Below the pieces are notes generated by a model, which saw only the letters and a program-made list of their open reading frames with translations, made no database searches and was not told the DNA's origin. A stretch of 64,000 bases of DNA, taken from Neoalteromonas arenosi (GTDB taxonomy: Bacteria > Pseudomonadota > Gammaproteobacteria > Enterobacterales > Alteromonadaceae). This document shows, one piece after another, positions 56,132 to 64,000 of the stretch; the stretch's first letter is position 1; each line of letters starts with the position of its first letter. The stretch spans positions 1-64,000 of the forward strand of contig NZ_JAUCBP010000013.1 in NCBI RefSeq assembly GCF_030362855.1, read 5' to 3'. The translations under genes were made by a program, and so were the position numbers.

Positions 56132-56683
56132 ATGTTAGGCCGTCGCGGGCGACATAAACACACCAAGGCTGATGCTGAGCTCGACATCACGTCATTTATG
56201 AATTTGATGATCGTACTTGTACCTGTGCTGTTGATGATGATGGTATTTTCTCGAATCACGGTAGTCGAGTTACAACTACCGGGCTTGAGTGAAGCCATTG
56301 CCAACAATGAGCCGGTCGAAAATCAGAAGCTAGAAGTGTTGGTCACGAATACACAGCTTGAAGTGTATTTCCCACAAGGTTACTTGGTGAAAGAAATACC
56401 TATGATAACCAGTGGTGAAGAAGAGCGTTATGTGCACGATTATGCGTCGTTGCAAACGACACTCAAGCAAGTTAAACAAACCCTGTTAGCTAAAGAAATT
56501 GAAAAAGACGACCTCATCCTGTTGTTGGACGACGATGTGCCTTATCAAACCATCGTCACCTTAATAGATACGGTAAGAGCTTACCCCGAAGTGGTGGCAG
56601 CATCGGTAGTCCCAGCTGAGTTGTTCCCTAACGTTTCAATGGCTGATGCGCCGTTGCGCCGTCAAACTGGAGGCTCACAATGA
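56132..56683 (+). CDS. ExbD/TolR-family protein lacking the proton-carrying Asp
   Basis: A 183-residue protein: short cytoplasmic N-terminus, one membrane helix (about 22-42), then a periplasmic domain. In ExbD and TolR the helix begins NVTPFID, where the Asp (D25 in E. coli ExbD) takes up the proton. Here the stretch is DITSFMNLMIVL, with N24 (codon AAT at 56201-56203) at that site. So this subunit probably cannot carry a proton by itself and would need the second ExbD. It ends inside the start of the second ExbD gene (4-base overlap). Confidence 0.88.
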   Translation: MLGRRGRHKHTKADAELDITSFMNLMIVLVPVLLMMMVFSRITVVELQLPGLSEAIANNEPVENQKLEVLVTNTQLEVYFPQGYLVKEIPMITSGEEERYVHDYASLQTTLKQVKQTLLAKEIEKDDLILLLDDDVPYQTIVTLIDTVRAYPEVVAASVVPAELFPNVSMADAPLRRQTGGSQ

Positions 56684-57218
56684 AGCAATCAGTTCGCGCC
56701 AAGCGTATGGCTCGCAATCATCGTCGTAACTCTGCGCAAGGCAAGCTAAGTCTAGTATCCCTGATGGATATCTTCACCATATTGGTATTTTTTTTAATGT
56801 TAAATGCCTCTGATGTCCAGGTACTGCAAAACGACAAATCACTAACGCTACCAAAATCATCGACAGAAACCGCCGCTGAAGAGCAGCTGTTAATGACGGT
56901 TAGTCAGCAGCGCATTTTAGTTGACGGCAAATTAATCATGACCATTGATGATGTCTTAGCTGACCAAGATGGTGAATTAGATGCACTGGCCAACGAGCTG
57001 CGCTTGCGCAATCAATTCCGCGCAGCAAATCTAAGTCCAAGAGATAGCGAAGACGGCGTGTCAGACGCATTTGCCATAACCATCATGGGTGATCATGAAA
57101 TTGAGTATCAAGCGCTTAAGAAGATAATGAAGACTTGCGCGCAGTTGGGGTATACCAACATTTCACTCGCGGTTGAATTTGTTGAAGGTGAGTCGCCGTT
57201 ACCTGCTGAGGGGGCATT

Positions 57219-57222
<4 letters not shown>
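56680..57222 (+). CDS. ExbD/TolR-family protein with the proton-carrying Asp
   Basis: A 180-residue ExbD/TolR-type protein. The membrane helix starts SLVSLMDIFTILVFFLML, with D30 in the place of the proton-binding Asp. The periplasmic part carries a strand LLMTVSQQRILVDGKL. With the first ExbD lacking the Asp, this one is presumably the working proton carrier of a mixed pair. Overlaps the neighbouring genes by four bases on each side (ATGA), so all are translated together. Confidence 0.9.
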
Positions 57223-58244
<1,022 letters not shown>

Positions 58245-58260
58245 TTGCTTTGCATCACGC

Positions 58261-58291
58261 AGGGCTGGCACTCCGGTCAGCCCTGACTTTA
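58261..58291 (+). terminator. Terminator at the end of the motor cluster
   Basis: Stem AGGGCTG (58261-58267)/CAGCCCT (58278-58284), ten-base loop, then GACTTTATT. It lies 17 bases after the transducer stop and faces the convergent binding-protein gene. The T-run is weak. Confidence 0.5.
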
Positions 58292-58294
58292 TTC

Positions 58295-59251
58295 TCAATG
58301 TTGGGCTAAACAACTCGCATTAATCCATCGGTTTATTTCATTTGCGTATTTGAGTCGCCACATTTGTGCCGCCTGATCTTCGTCCAATCCGTCAATAAAT
58401 ACCATCGCTGGGGTGTCGATTAGCATTTCTTCGGTGAAGCTTACTTGCTTCAAGAATTGATAAATGCACGGTTGCTCATCTACCAATTTAGGCCAAATTA
58501 TCTTTTGTATCCAAACACCTAGTCGGTTTGCACAATCGTGCGTCATTTCTTTATTCAGTCCCCAATTTGGGTTGGTTTCGCATTCAGGCTGAAATGCGGG
58601 GAATTGAACGAAGCTTCCGGGTATATGCTTGTCTGTCCAATTGGGCGTCCAATTGTGTAAAACGATAGGTATTTTATGCTCGGAAAATAGCCTTAACGTT
58701 GACCAAAGCTCATTTGAGTCAGAAACGCGTTCTATTTTGAAATTTAATCCCAGAGAGCGAATGATTTCGGCTTCATGATTATCCCACCCGGCACTAAAAA
58801 ACGTTCCGATTGGTGCCGGACCATCGGAGTCCACGTCTTTAACGAATATGCTCGAACACAAATTAAATGCCTGCCAATCGGGTAGGCCCGGGCATAGCTC
58901 CTCGACGTAACTTGGATACCACCACTCTTCTCTGGCTTGGACTTGGTGCCGACCAATAATCAATATTTGTTCCGCTTGTACTAATCGGTCAAAAGTCTCC
59001 GATCGGTCTGGCTCCCATGCTTCAATCTGTACGTGCGCCAGCCCTGTTCTCAACGCTCCAAACTGCTCGGCATATCCCAATTCAGCATATTCGACTTCAA
59101 AACCATATTCTTCTAACACTTGAGCAACGACTTTTGTATGGACGCGCTGTGAGGCCCAGTCATTCAACACAAAAACGATAGGTTCAGCCTTTACAAGAGA
59201 CATGCTTGTTGAGAGATAGACGCTAACAATAAACAGTACAAACTTCGTCAT
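58295..59251 (-). CDS. Orphan glycine-betaine/choline-type substrate-binding protein
   Basis: A 318-residue protein of the OpuAC-type ABC binding family (glycine betaine, choline, proline betaine), with a signal peptide (about 1-22, ending VKA-EP). The mature start PIVFVLNDWASQRVHTKVVAQVLEEYGFEVEY and WEPDRSETFD, plus numerous Trp (NWTPNWTDK) that could form the aromatic cage, support it. The frame stays open 68 codons upstream, but only this ATG opens a signal peptide. No ABC permease or ATPase adjoins, so it must feed a transporter encoded elsewhere or act as a sensor. Confidence 0.82.
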   Translation of the reverse strand: MTKFVLFIVSVYLSTSMSLVKAEPIVFVLNDWASQRVHTKVVAQVLEEYGFEVEYAELGYAEQFGALRTGLAHVQIEAWEPDRSETFDRLVQAEQILIIGRHQVQAREEWWYPSYVEELCPGLPDWQAFNLCSSIFVKDVDSDGPAPIGTFFSAGWDNHEAEIIRSLGLNFKIERVSDSNELWSTLRLFSEHKIPIVLHNWTPNWTDKHIPGSFVQFPAFQPECETNPNWGLNKEMTHDCANRLGVWIQKIIWPKLVDEQPCIYQFLKQVSFTEEMLIDTPAMVFIDGLDEDQAAQMWRLKYANEINRWINASCLAQH

Positions 59252-59338
59252 ATTTTGATTCGCAATTGAACTACAAAAACTAGGTGTTTTTCTAAAAGAT
59301 AGTATATTCTCAAGATAAAACCTCCTCAGCCATTGCTT

Positions 59339-59761
59339 ATGTATACAGCCAAAACTAAGCACTATCAGATTTGGTGCGAAAACAATGTCTTGATCGCAGT
59401 GATTCGCGGCCAATGGGATGCCATTGAAGCTGAAGCCTACGTTCAAGACTTTCAAGCAGTCGCTCGAAAACTAATTAACGAGCCGTGGGCTCATATCACC
59501 TACTTAGATGATTGGCGGCTTTCTACGCCAGACGCGTCAGGACCTATACAAGAACTAGAACGCTGGTGCATGAACAACAATCTGCACTGCGACGCTGTTG
59601 TGTACGCTGAGCATGCAATAAAAGATTATGTTTTAGAGAATGCCTTACAAAACACTAGTCGTAATCCCGATGTTTACCGCCACTTCACATCTTCAAAAGA
59701 AGCCATCGACTGGATTACCCGGAAGGGATTTTTGCCTACCAGTGAAAGAATTGTCGGATAA
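59339..59761 (+). CDS. SpoIIAA/STAS-like small protein
   Basis: A 140-residue cytoplasmic protein resembling the SpoIIAA-like (STAS-fold) group: alternating strands and helices IWCENNVLIAVIRGQWD, AITYLDDWRLSTPD-like HITYLDDWRLSTPDASGPIQ and VVYAEHAIKDYVL. No enzyme motif is seen. ATG at 59339 is chosen; the frame also starts from a TTG two codons earlier. Function unknown; moderately confident of the fold only. Confidence 0.65.
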   Translation: MYTAKTKHYQIWCENNVLIAVIRGQWDAIEAEAYVQDFQAVARKLINEPWAHITYLDDWRLSTPDASGPIQELERWCMNNNLHCDAVVYAEHAIKDYVLENALQNTSRNPDVYRHFTSSKEAIDWITRKGFLPTSERIVG

Positions 59762-59777
59762 ACAGGCGCCGTGCACT

Positions 59778-60191
59778 TTAGTCTGACTGTTGCATCCACT
59801 TACTGTAAAACACTCGGTAGCCGCAGTAACTAATCGCGCCAGAGACGAAGGTTCCCCATACCCAGTCTTTGATGGTAATACCGATAGGCCAAGTGGCTAA
59901 AATGGCGTAATTGGTCATGTTGTAGGCGCCGTAAGCGGCCAATCCCAACAGACAACCATGCAGGGCGGCCCTAATAGCGGCGTTTGGGGGCAACACTGAG
60001 ATAATTATCTTCACGACAACGGCTGAATACATGAGATAGAACATTGCCCAAGGCCAAACGGGGAAATTGTCGCGCATTAAATGGCCGATCGCGGCCTGGT
60101 AGGCCTGTAGTGAAACTAAGCCTAGCCAAATGTAATCAAGCAGCAAATAACTTAATAGAGTGGCTAAATACGCGAAAATATAACGCTTCAT
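59778..60191 (-). CDS. DUF2177 family membrane protein
   Basis: A 137-residue protein with four membrane helices; YLLLDYIWLGLVS and GAYNMTNYAILATWP match the DUF2177 family (LDxxWLG and the AAYGTYDLTN-like AAYGAYNMTNY). Function unknown. It is divergent from lexA, sharing a 138-base intergenic region. Confidence 0.9.
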   Translation of the reverse strand: MKRYIFAYLATLLSYLLLDYIWLGLVSLQAYQAAIGHLMRDNFPVWPWAMFYLMYSAVVVKIIISVLPPNAAIRAALHGCLLGLAAYGAYNMTNYAILATWPIGITIKDWVWGTFVSGAISYCGYRVFYSKWMQQSD

Positions 60192-60270
60192 CGTGTAAAC
60201 TCGTGATTGATGTGTGACTGTATTACGCTGCCATACGCCTTTCAGATTGACAAATTCACAGTAAAGTTCT

Positions 60271-60298
60271 TGTTTCCAACGAATAACTGTATATACTC
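60271..60298 (+). promoter_or_regulatory. Probable lexA promoter
   Basis: TTGTTT (60271-60276) and TATACT (60293-60298), 16 bases apart, overlap the first SOS box, so bound LexA would block RNA polymerase. Confidence 0.55.
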
Positions 60299-60303
60299 AC
60301 AGT
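60288..60303. promoter_or_regulatory. SOS (LexA) box 1
   Basis: CTGTATATACTCACAG fits CTG-N10-CAG with an AT-rich core and is identical in sequence to a lexA operator of E. coli. It overlaps the predicted -10 of lexA. Confidence 0.92.
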
Positions 60304-60307
60304 TAAC

Positions 60308-60323
60308 TGTATAGAAAAACAGG
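60308..60323. promoter_or_regulatory. SOS (LexA) box 2
   Basis: CTGTATAGAAAAACAG fits CTG-N10-CAG, 4 bases after box 1 and 6 bases before the lexA start. Two tandem operators mirror E. coli lexA and mean strong autoregulation. Confidence 0.9.
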
Positions 60324-60329
60324 CTGGTT

Positions 60330-60956
60330 ATGCGTCCACTAACACAACGACAAGAAGAAGTCCTTACACTGGTAAAGAACACCATGGCGGCAACTGGAAT
60401 GCCTCCGACGCGGGCAGAAATTGCCCGTGAGTTGGGCTTTAAGTCTGCTAATGCTGCTGAAGAGCACCTCAAAGCGCTAGCACGCAAAGGGGTAATCGAT
60501 ATTCTGCCAGGCACATCACGGGGTATTAAGCTCAATATTCCACTCGATGAAACGGTTGAAGAGGACTTGGGTTTGCCTTTGGTCGGTCGTGTTGCAGCTG
60601 GTGAGCCCATTCTTGCTCAAGAGCACGTTGAGTCTCATTACAAAGTCGACCCAGCCTTGTTCCACCCACAAGCTGACTTTCTGCTGAGAGTTAACGGTAT
60701 GAGTATGAAAGATATCGGCATATTAGATGGCGACTTACTCGCAGTGCATCGCACTAGCGATGTTCACAATGGTCAGGTTGTCGTGGCTCGCGTAGATGAA
60801 GACGTCACGGTTAAACGCCTAGAAAAGCGCGGCCGCGAAGTGCTATTGCATGCAGAGAACGAAGAGTTTCAACCGATCAAAGTGGATTTAGCGTCACAGC
60901 CTTTCGCAATCGAAGGTATCGCTGTTGGGGTTATTCGCAACGCTGATTGGATATAG
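60330..60956 (+). CDS. lexA: LexA repressor/autoprotease
   Basis: A 208-residue SOS repressor. The winged-helix DNA-binding domain (1-70) shows [28 protein letters not shown] and a GTSRGIKL wing. Self-cleavage occurs in the A90-G91 bond (GRVAAGEP); the catalytic dyad is S125 (NGMSMKDIG) and K162 (VKRL). Autorepressed by two SOS boxes. Ends before a strong terminator. Confidence 0.98.
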   Translation: MRPLTQRQEEVLTLVKNTMAATGMPPTRAEIARELGFKSANAAEEHLKALARKGVIDILPGTSRGIKLNIPLDETVEEDLGLPLVGRVAAGEPILAQEHVESHYKVDPALFHPQADFLLRVNGMSMKDIGILDGDLLAVHRTSDVHNGQVVVARVDEDVTVKRLEKRGREVLLHAENEEFQPIKVDLASQPFAIEGIAVGVIRNADWI

Positions 60957-60980
60957 GCAGTAATACAACCAGATACAAAA

Positions 60981-61004
60981 AGCCGTGTTTAACACGGCTT
61001 TTTT
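60981..61004 (+). terminator. lexA terminator
   Basis: A nine-base stem AGCCGTGTT/AACACGGCT (60981-60989, 60991-60999), in practice a seven-base stem with a five-base loop, flanked by AAAA and TTTTTT. Confidence 0.93.
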
Positions 61005-61402
61005 GTTGCAAACGATTCGCTCATTTCTCTTTGTCATACTTTTCGGTTTTTCGCGTAATCAAAGCGTTAATCTATTTGGCATCACTACACAACCGCATTA
61101 TCTGATATAGATTTCTATCGATACTCACTCGCTGTGAATTGCAGTTTTTTAATGTTTAGTTAGTCAATCATCAATGATCGTCACTGAAATGTTTAAAAAA
61201 CAACCTATTGGTAAAAAAAAATTGAGAAAACACTAGACTAAGCCTACCTATCCGAGTAATTCTTATACACTTCTTAACAAAAGAATAACAATAACTTGCA
61301 GGGCCATTTACAACAGGTGCGCTATTATCCCTTTTCGGGGACGGTATTCATCTGCTTTTTTTGCGCCTAAAGCATTATTCAGGACTAGCACGGAGGTGTT
61401 GA
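61005..61402 (+). promoter_or_regulatory. Leader and promoter region of the cytochrome oxidase operon
   Basis: 398 bases upstream of coxB with several A/T runs and an imperfect palindrome GATATAGATTTCTATCG around 61100. I see no promoter with both -10 and -35 at normal spacing and no riboswitch signature. The strong GGAGGTG ribosome site is at 61392-61398. This gap probably holds the promoter and control sites of the oxidase operon. Confidence 0.45.
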
Positions 61403-62557
61403 GTGAAACCGCTCTTCAAAAAGGCTGTCGCCGCTATCAGCCTATTTGCATCAGGCGCTGCATACGCAGAGACCGCAAGTAAAGGCGATCCTTACCAGCT
61501 TAATTTGACTAACGGTGTTACTGATATTAGTAACCAAGTGTATGACTTACACATGTTGATGTTTGGCATTTGTGTAGTCATAGCCGTGTTGGTGTTCGGG
61601 GTCATGTTTATCTCAATGTATTTACACCGCAAATCTCGCGGTGTAAAGCCCGCTACTTTTCACGAGAGTTTGAAGGTTGAGATCGCATGGACAGTTGTCC
61701 CTTTCTTGATCCTCATCGGTATGGCAATCCCCGCAGCGAATACCCTTATCGCGATGGAAGATACCAGTGAAGCGGATATGACGGTCTTGGTGACCGGCTC
61801 ACAGTGGAAATGGCATTACAAGTATATGGATCGCGAAGTTGAGTATTTCTCGTTGCTTGCAACCCCACAAACACAAATTACTAACCGCTATGAGAAGGGC
61901 GAAAACTACCTGCTCGAAGTGGATCGTCCGTTGGTTATTCCAACCGGTCAAAAAGTGCGCTTCCTGATCACATCTGACGATGTCATTCATTCATGGTGGG
62001 TACCTGATTTCGCTGTGAAAAAGGATGCCAACCCGGGCTTTATCAACGAAGCGTGGACGCAAGTTGATGTACCGGGGATCTACCGCGGTCAATGCGCGGA
62101 GTTGTGCGGTAAAGATCACGGCTACATGCCAGTTGTGGTCATCGCAAAAGAGCCAGCAGAGTACGAAGCATGGATCACTGAACAAGAAACGGCGCAACGC
62201 ATTGCAAAAGAAGAAGAACAGCGCCTTCTAGCACTGAGCATGAGCATGGAAGAGTTAATGGCTGAAGGTGAACGTGTTTACATGGCAGCTTGTGCTGCTT
62301 GCCACATGCCTAACGGTGAAGGTATTCCGGGTGTATTCCCTGCACTTAAGGGCAGCCCCATGGCATTGAATGATATTCCAGCCCACATTGATATTGTATT
62401 GAACGGTAAAACCGGAACAGCGATGCAAGCCTTTGATAAACAGTTGACGCTATCTGAAATCGCAGCGGTAGTGACTTACGAGCGTAATGCTTGGGGTAAC
62501 AATACTGGCGAAATGGTTCAGGCTAAAGACGTCAACGACATCGCAACTGGTCAATAG
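61403..62557 (+). CDS. coxB: Cytochrome c oxidase subunit II with fused cytochrome c domain
   Basis: A 384-residue protein: signal peptide (1-22), two membrane helices (about 50-72, 93-115), a cupredoxin domain with the CuA site (H196, C231, C235, H239, M242; RGQCAELCGKDHGYMP) and a C-terminal cytochrome c domain (C297-H301, CAACH; axial Met probably in GSPMA). This is the caa3-like subunit II that passes electrons from cytochrome c to subunit I. GTG start with GGAGGTG upstream. coxA follows after 9 bases. Confidence 0.97.
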   Translation: MKPLFKKAVAAISLFASGAAYAETASKGDPYQLNLTNGVTDISNQVYDLHMLMFGICVVIAVLVFGVMFISMYLHRKSRGVKPATFHESLKVEIAWTVVPFLILIGMAIPAANTLIAMEDTSEADMTVLVTGSQWKWHYKYMDREVEYFSLLATPQTQITNRYEKGENYLLEVDRPLVIPTGQKVRFLITSDDVIHSWWVPDFAVKKDANPGFINEAWTQVDVPGIYRGQCAELCGKDHGYMPVVVIAKEPAEYEAWITEQETAQRIAKEEEQRLLALSMSMEELMAEGERVYMAACAACHMPNGEGIPGVFPALKGSPMALNDIPAHIDIVLNGKTGTAMQAFDKQLTLSEIAAVVTYERNAWGNNTGEMVQAKDVNDIATGQ

Positions 62558-62566
62558 GAGAGAGTT

Positions 62567-64000
62567 ATGAGTTCTGCAACTGAACATGCGACTACAGATG
62601 TCGCGCATGGCCATGATGAGCATGCACATGACGATCATCATCATGCCATACCGACCGGTATAAAGCGCTGGTTGTTTACCACAAACCACAAAGACATCGG
62701 AACATTGTACCTGTGGTTTGCATTTATTATGTTCTTGGTTGGCGGCGCCATGGCGATGGTTATTCGCGCGGAGTTGTTCCAGCCAGGTTTACAAATAGTT
62801 GATCCTAATTTCTTTAACCAAATGACCACGGTGCACGGTTTGATCATGGTATTTGGTGCAGTTATGCCGGCATTTACTGGCTTGGCGAACTGGCTAGTAC
62901 CGATGATGATCGGTGCACCAGATATGGCATTGCCACGGATGAATAACTGGAGCTTCTGGATCCTGCCATTCGCATTTGCAATTCTACTTGCTTCGTTGTT
63001 TGTTGAAGGTGGTGGTCCTGCTTTTGGTTGGACGTTCTACGCCCCGCTTTCTACAACCTATAGTTCTGACAGTACAGCGCTATTCGTATTCTCTGTGCAC
63101 ATTATGGGTATCAGCTCAATCATGGGCGCGATCAACGTTATCGTAACCATTTTCAACATGCGTGCGCCTGGTATGACATGGATGAAAATGCCGCTATTCG
63201 TGTGGACTTGGCTAATTACTGCATTTCTACTGATTGCCGTTATGCCAGTGCTTGCGGGTGTGGTAACCATGGTGCTCACAGATAAATATTTCGGCACTAG
63301 CTTCTTTGACGCGGCTGGTGGTGGTGATCCAGTATTATTCCAGCACATATTCTGGTTCTTTGGTCACCCAGAAGTGTACATTATGATCTTGCCGGCATTC
63401 GGCATCATCTCGCAAATCATACCCACGTTTGCACGTAAGAAACTGTTTGGCTACGCCTCCATGGTTTACGCCACGGCGTCGATTGCATTGCTGTCGTTTA
63501 TTGTATGGGCACACCACATGTTTACCACGGGTATGCCGCTGGCTGCAGAAATGTTCTTTATGTTTGCGACTATGCTTATCTCGGTACCAACGGGTGTTAA
63601 GGTGTTTAACTGGGTTGCTACCATGTGGCGCGGCTCTATGACCTTTGAGGTGCCAATGCTGTTTGCGCTGGCCTTTATTGTGCTGTTTACCATTGGTGGC
63701 TTGTCAGGTTTAATGCTAGCGATTACACCGGTTGACTTCCAATACCATGATACTTACTTCGTAGTGGCTCACTTCCACTATGTATTGGTAACGGGGGCAG
63801 TGTTCTCCATCATGGCTGCGGTGTATTATTGGCTACCGAAATGGACAGGTAAGATGTTCGACATCACGTTGGCCAAATGGCACTTCTGGTGTTCACTGAT
63901 TTCGGTAAACGTGTTGTTCTTCCCTATGCACTTTGTCGGTCTGGCCGGTATGCCACGTCGTATTCCTGACTATGCACTGCAATTTGCTGACTTTAACAAG
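62567..64000 (+). CDS. coxA: Cytochrome c oxidase subunit I (partial, runs off window end)
   Basis: The first 478 codons are present and the frame is open to the window end. The N-terminus is very His-rich ([13 protein letters not shown], about residues 14-27), then the heme-copper core begins at about 30 ([17 protein letters not shown]). Conserved features: heme a His in [10 protein letters not shown], CuB site [10 protein letters not shown] with the cross-linked His-Tyr pair, [10 protein letters not shown], and HFHYVLV with the heme a3/a His ligands. AGGAGAG is the ribosome site, and the ATG follows coxB by 9 bases. The His tail before helix I is longer than usual and could bind copper. Confidence 0.97.
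   Translation, partial: MSSATEHATTDVAHGHDEHAHDDHHHAIPTGIKRWLFTTNHKDIGTLYLWFAFIMFLVGGAMAMVIRAELFQPGLQIVDPNFFNQMTTVHGLIMVFGAVMPAFTGLANWLVPMMIGAPDMALPRMNNWSFWILPFAFAILLASLFVEGGGPAFGWTFYAPLSTTYSSDSTALFVFSVHIMGISSIMGAINVIVTIFNMRAPGMTWMKMPLFVWTWLITAFLLIAVMPVLAGVVTMVLTDKYFGTSFFDAAGGGDPVLFQHIFWFFGHPEVYIMILPAFGIISQIIPTFARKKLFGYASMVYATASIALLSFIVWAHHMFTTGMPLAAEMFFMFATMLISVPTGVKVFNWVATMWRGSMTFEVPMLFALAFIVLFTIGGLSGLMLAITPVDFQYHDTYFVVAHFHYVLVTGAVFSIMAAVYYWLPKWTGKMFDITLAKWHFWCSLISVNVLFFPMHFVGLAGMPRRIPDYALQFADFNK

Overview
The window looks like chromosomal DNA of a free-living, probably marine, aerobic gammaproteobacterium, perhaps Alteromonadales- or Cellvibrionales-like; the exact lineage cannot be fixed from the sequence alone. 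Supporting signs are a 5S rRNA tail, yicC and rph-pyrE near each other, proBA, an Aer-type energy-taxis receptor, lexA with two E. coli-like SOS boxes, an aa3-type cytochrome oxidase operon, several secreted peptidases, and a hybrid two-component system with a beta-propeller sensor.

Layout. 1-100: end of an rRNA operon and its terminator. 218-5573: a secreted protein with a TonB-C-like domain, a small minus-strand peptide with a textbook double-glycine leader, and a divergent giant hybrid sensor/AraC regulator, with a perfect 14-bp palindrome in the shared promoter. 5651-18417: housekeeping and accessory genes (serine hydrolase, yicC, S9 peptidase, rph-pyrE-tusA, methyltransferase/amidohydrolase pair, Aer-like receptor, DUF1285/DUF3014, sterol desaturase-type hydroxylase, DUF6482). 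18420-23154: a minus-strand operon of M1 peptidase, DUF6702, a small membrane protein and an ABC1/UbiB kinase. 23391-27646: proB, proA, a 2-hydroxyacid dehydrogenase and an EamA exporter. 27778-31396: DUF898/YjgN, M48 protease, stomatin (SPFH) and NfeD, a membrane-quality-control set. 32266-36344: a periplasmic binding protein translationally coupled to a LOV-domain hybrid histidine kinase whose reading frame is broken by an in-frame TAA.

36365-58244 is the most unusual stretch. On the minus strand lie a heme-binding secreted protein, a LamG/cytochrome lipoprotein and a Tat-exported protein. After a 786-bp AT-rich gap come plus-strand genes for a PD40 propeller/di-heme lipoprotein (HzsA-like), an SH3b/beta-barrel protein, a second beta-barrel, a TlpA thioredoxin, DUF4266 and DUF3570. 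These run into TPR lipoproteins and a complete ExbB-ExbD-ExbD-TonB/AgmX-like proton-driven motor. The near-continuous gene order suggests one envelope-spanning machine that links proton motive force to outer-membrane and periplasmic c-type heme proteins. The first ExbD has Asn where the proton-carrying Asp should be, while the second ExbD keeps the Asp, so the motor may work as an asymmetric heterodimer. I know of no described function for this combination.

58295-64000: an orphan betaine-type binding protein, two small proteins, lexA with its operators and terminator, then coxB (with a fused cytochrome c domain) and coxA, which runs off the end of the window.
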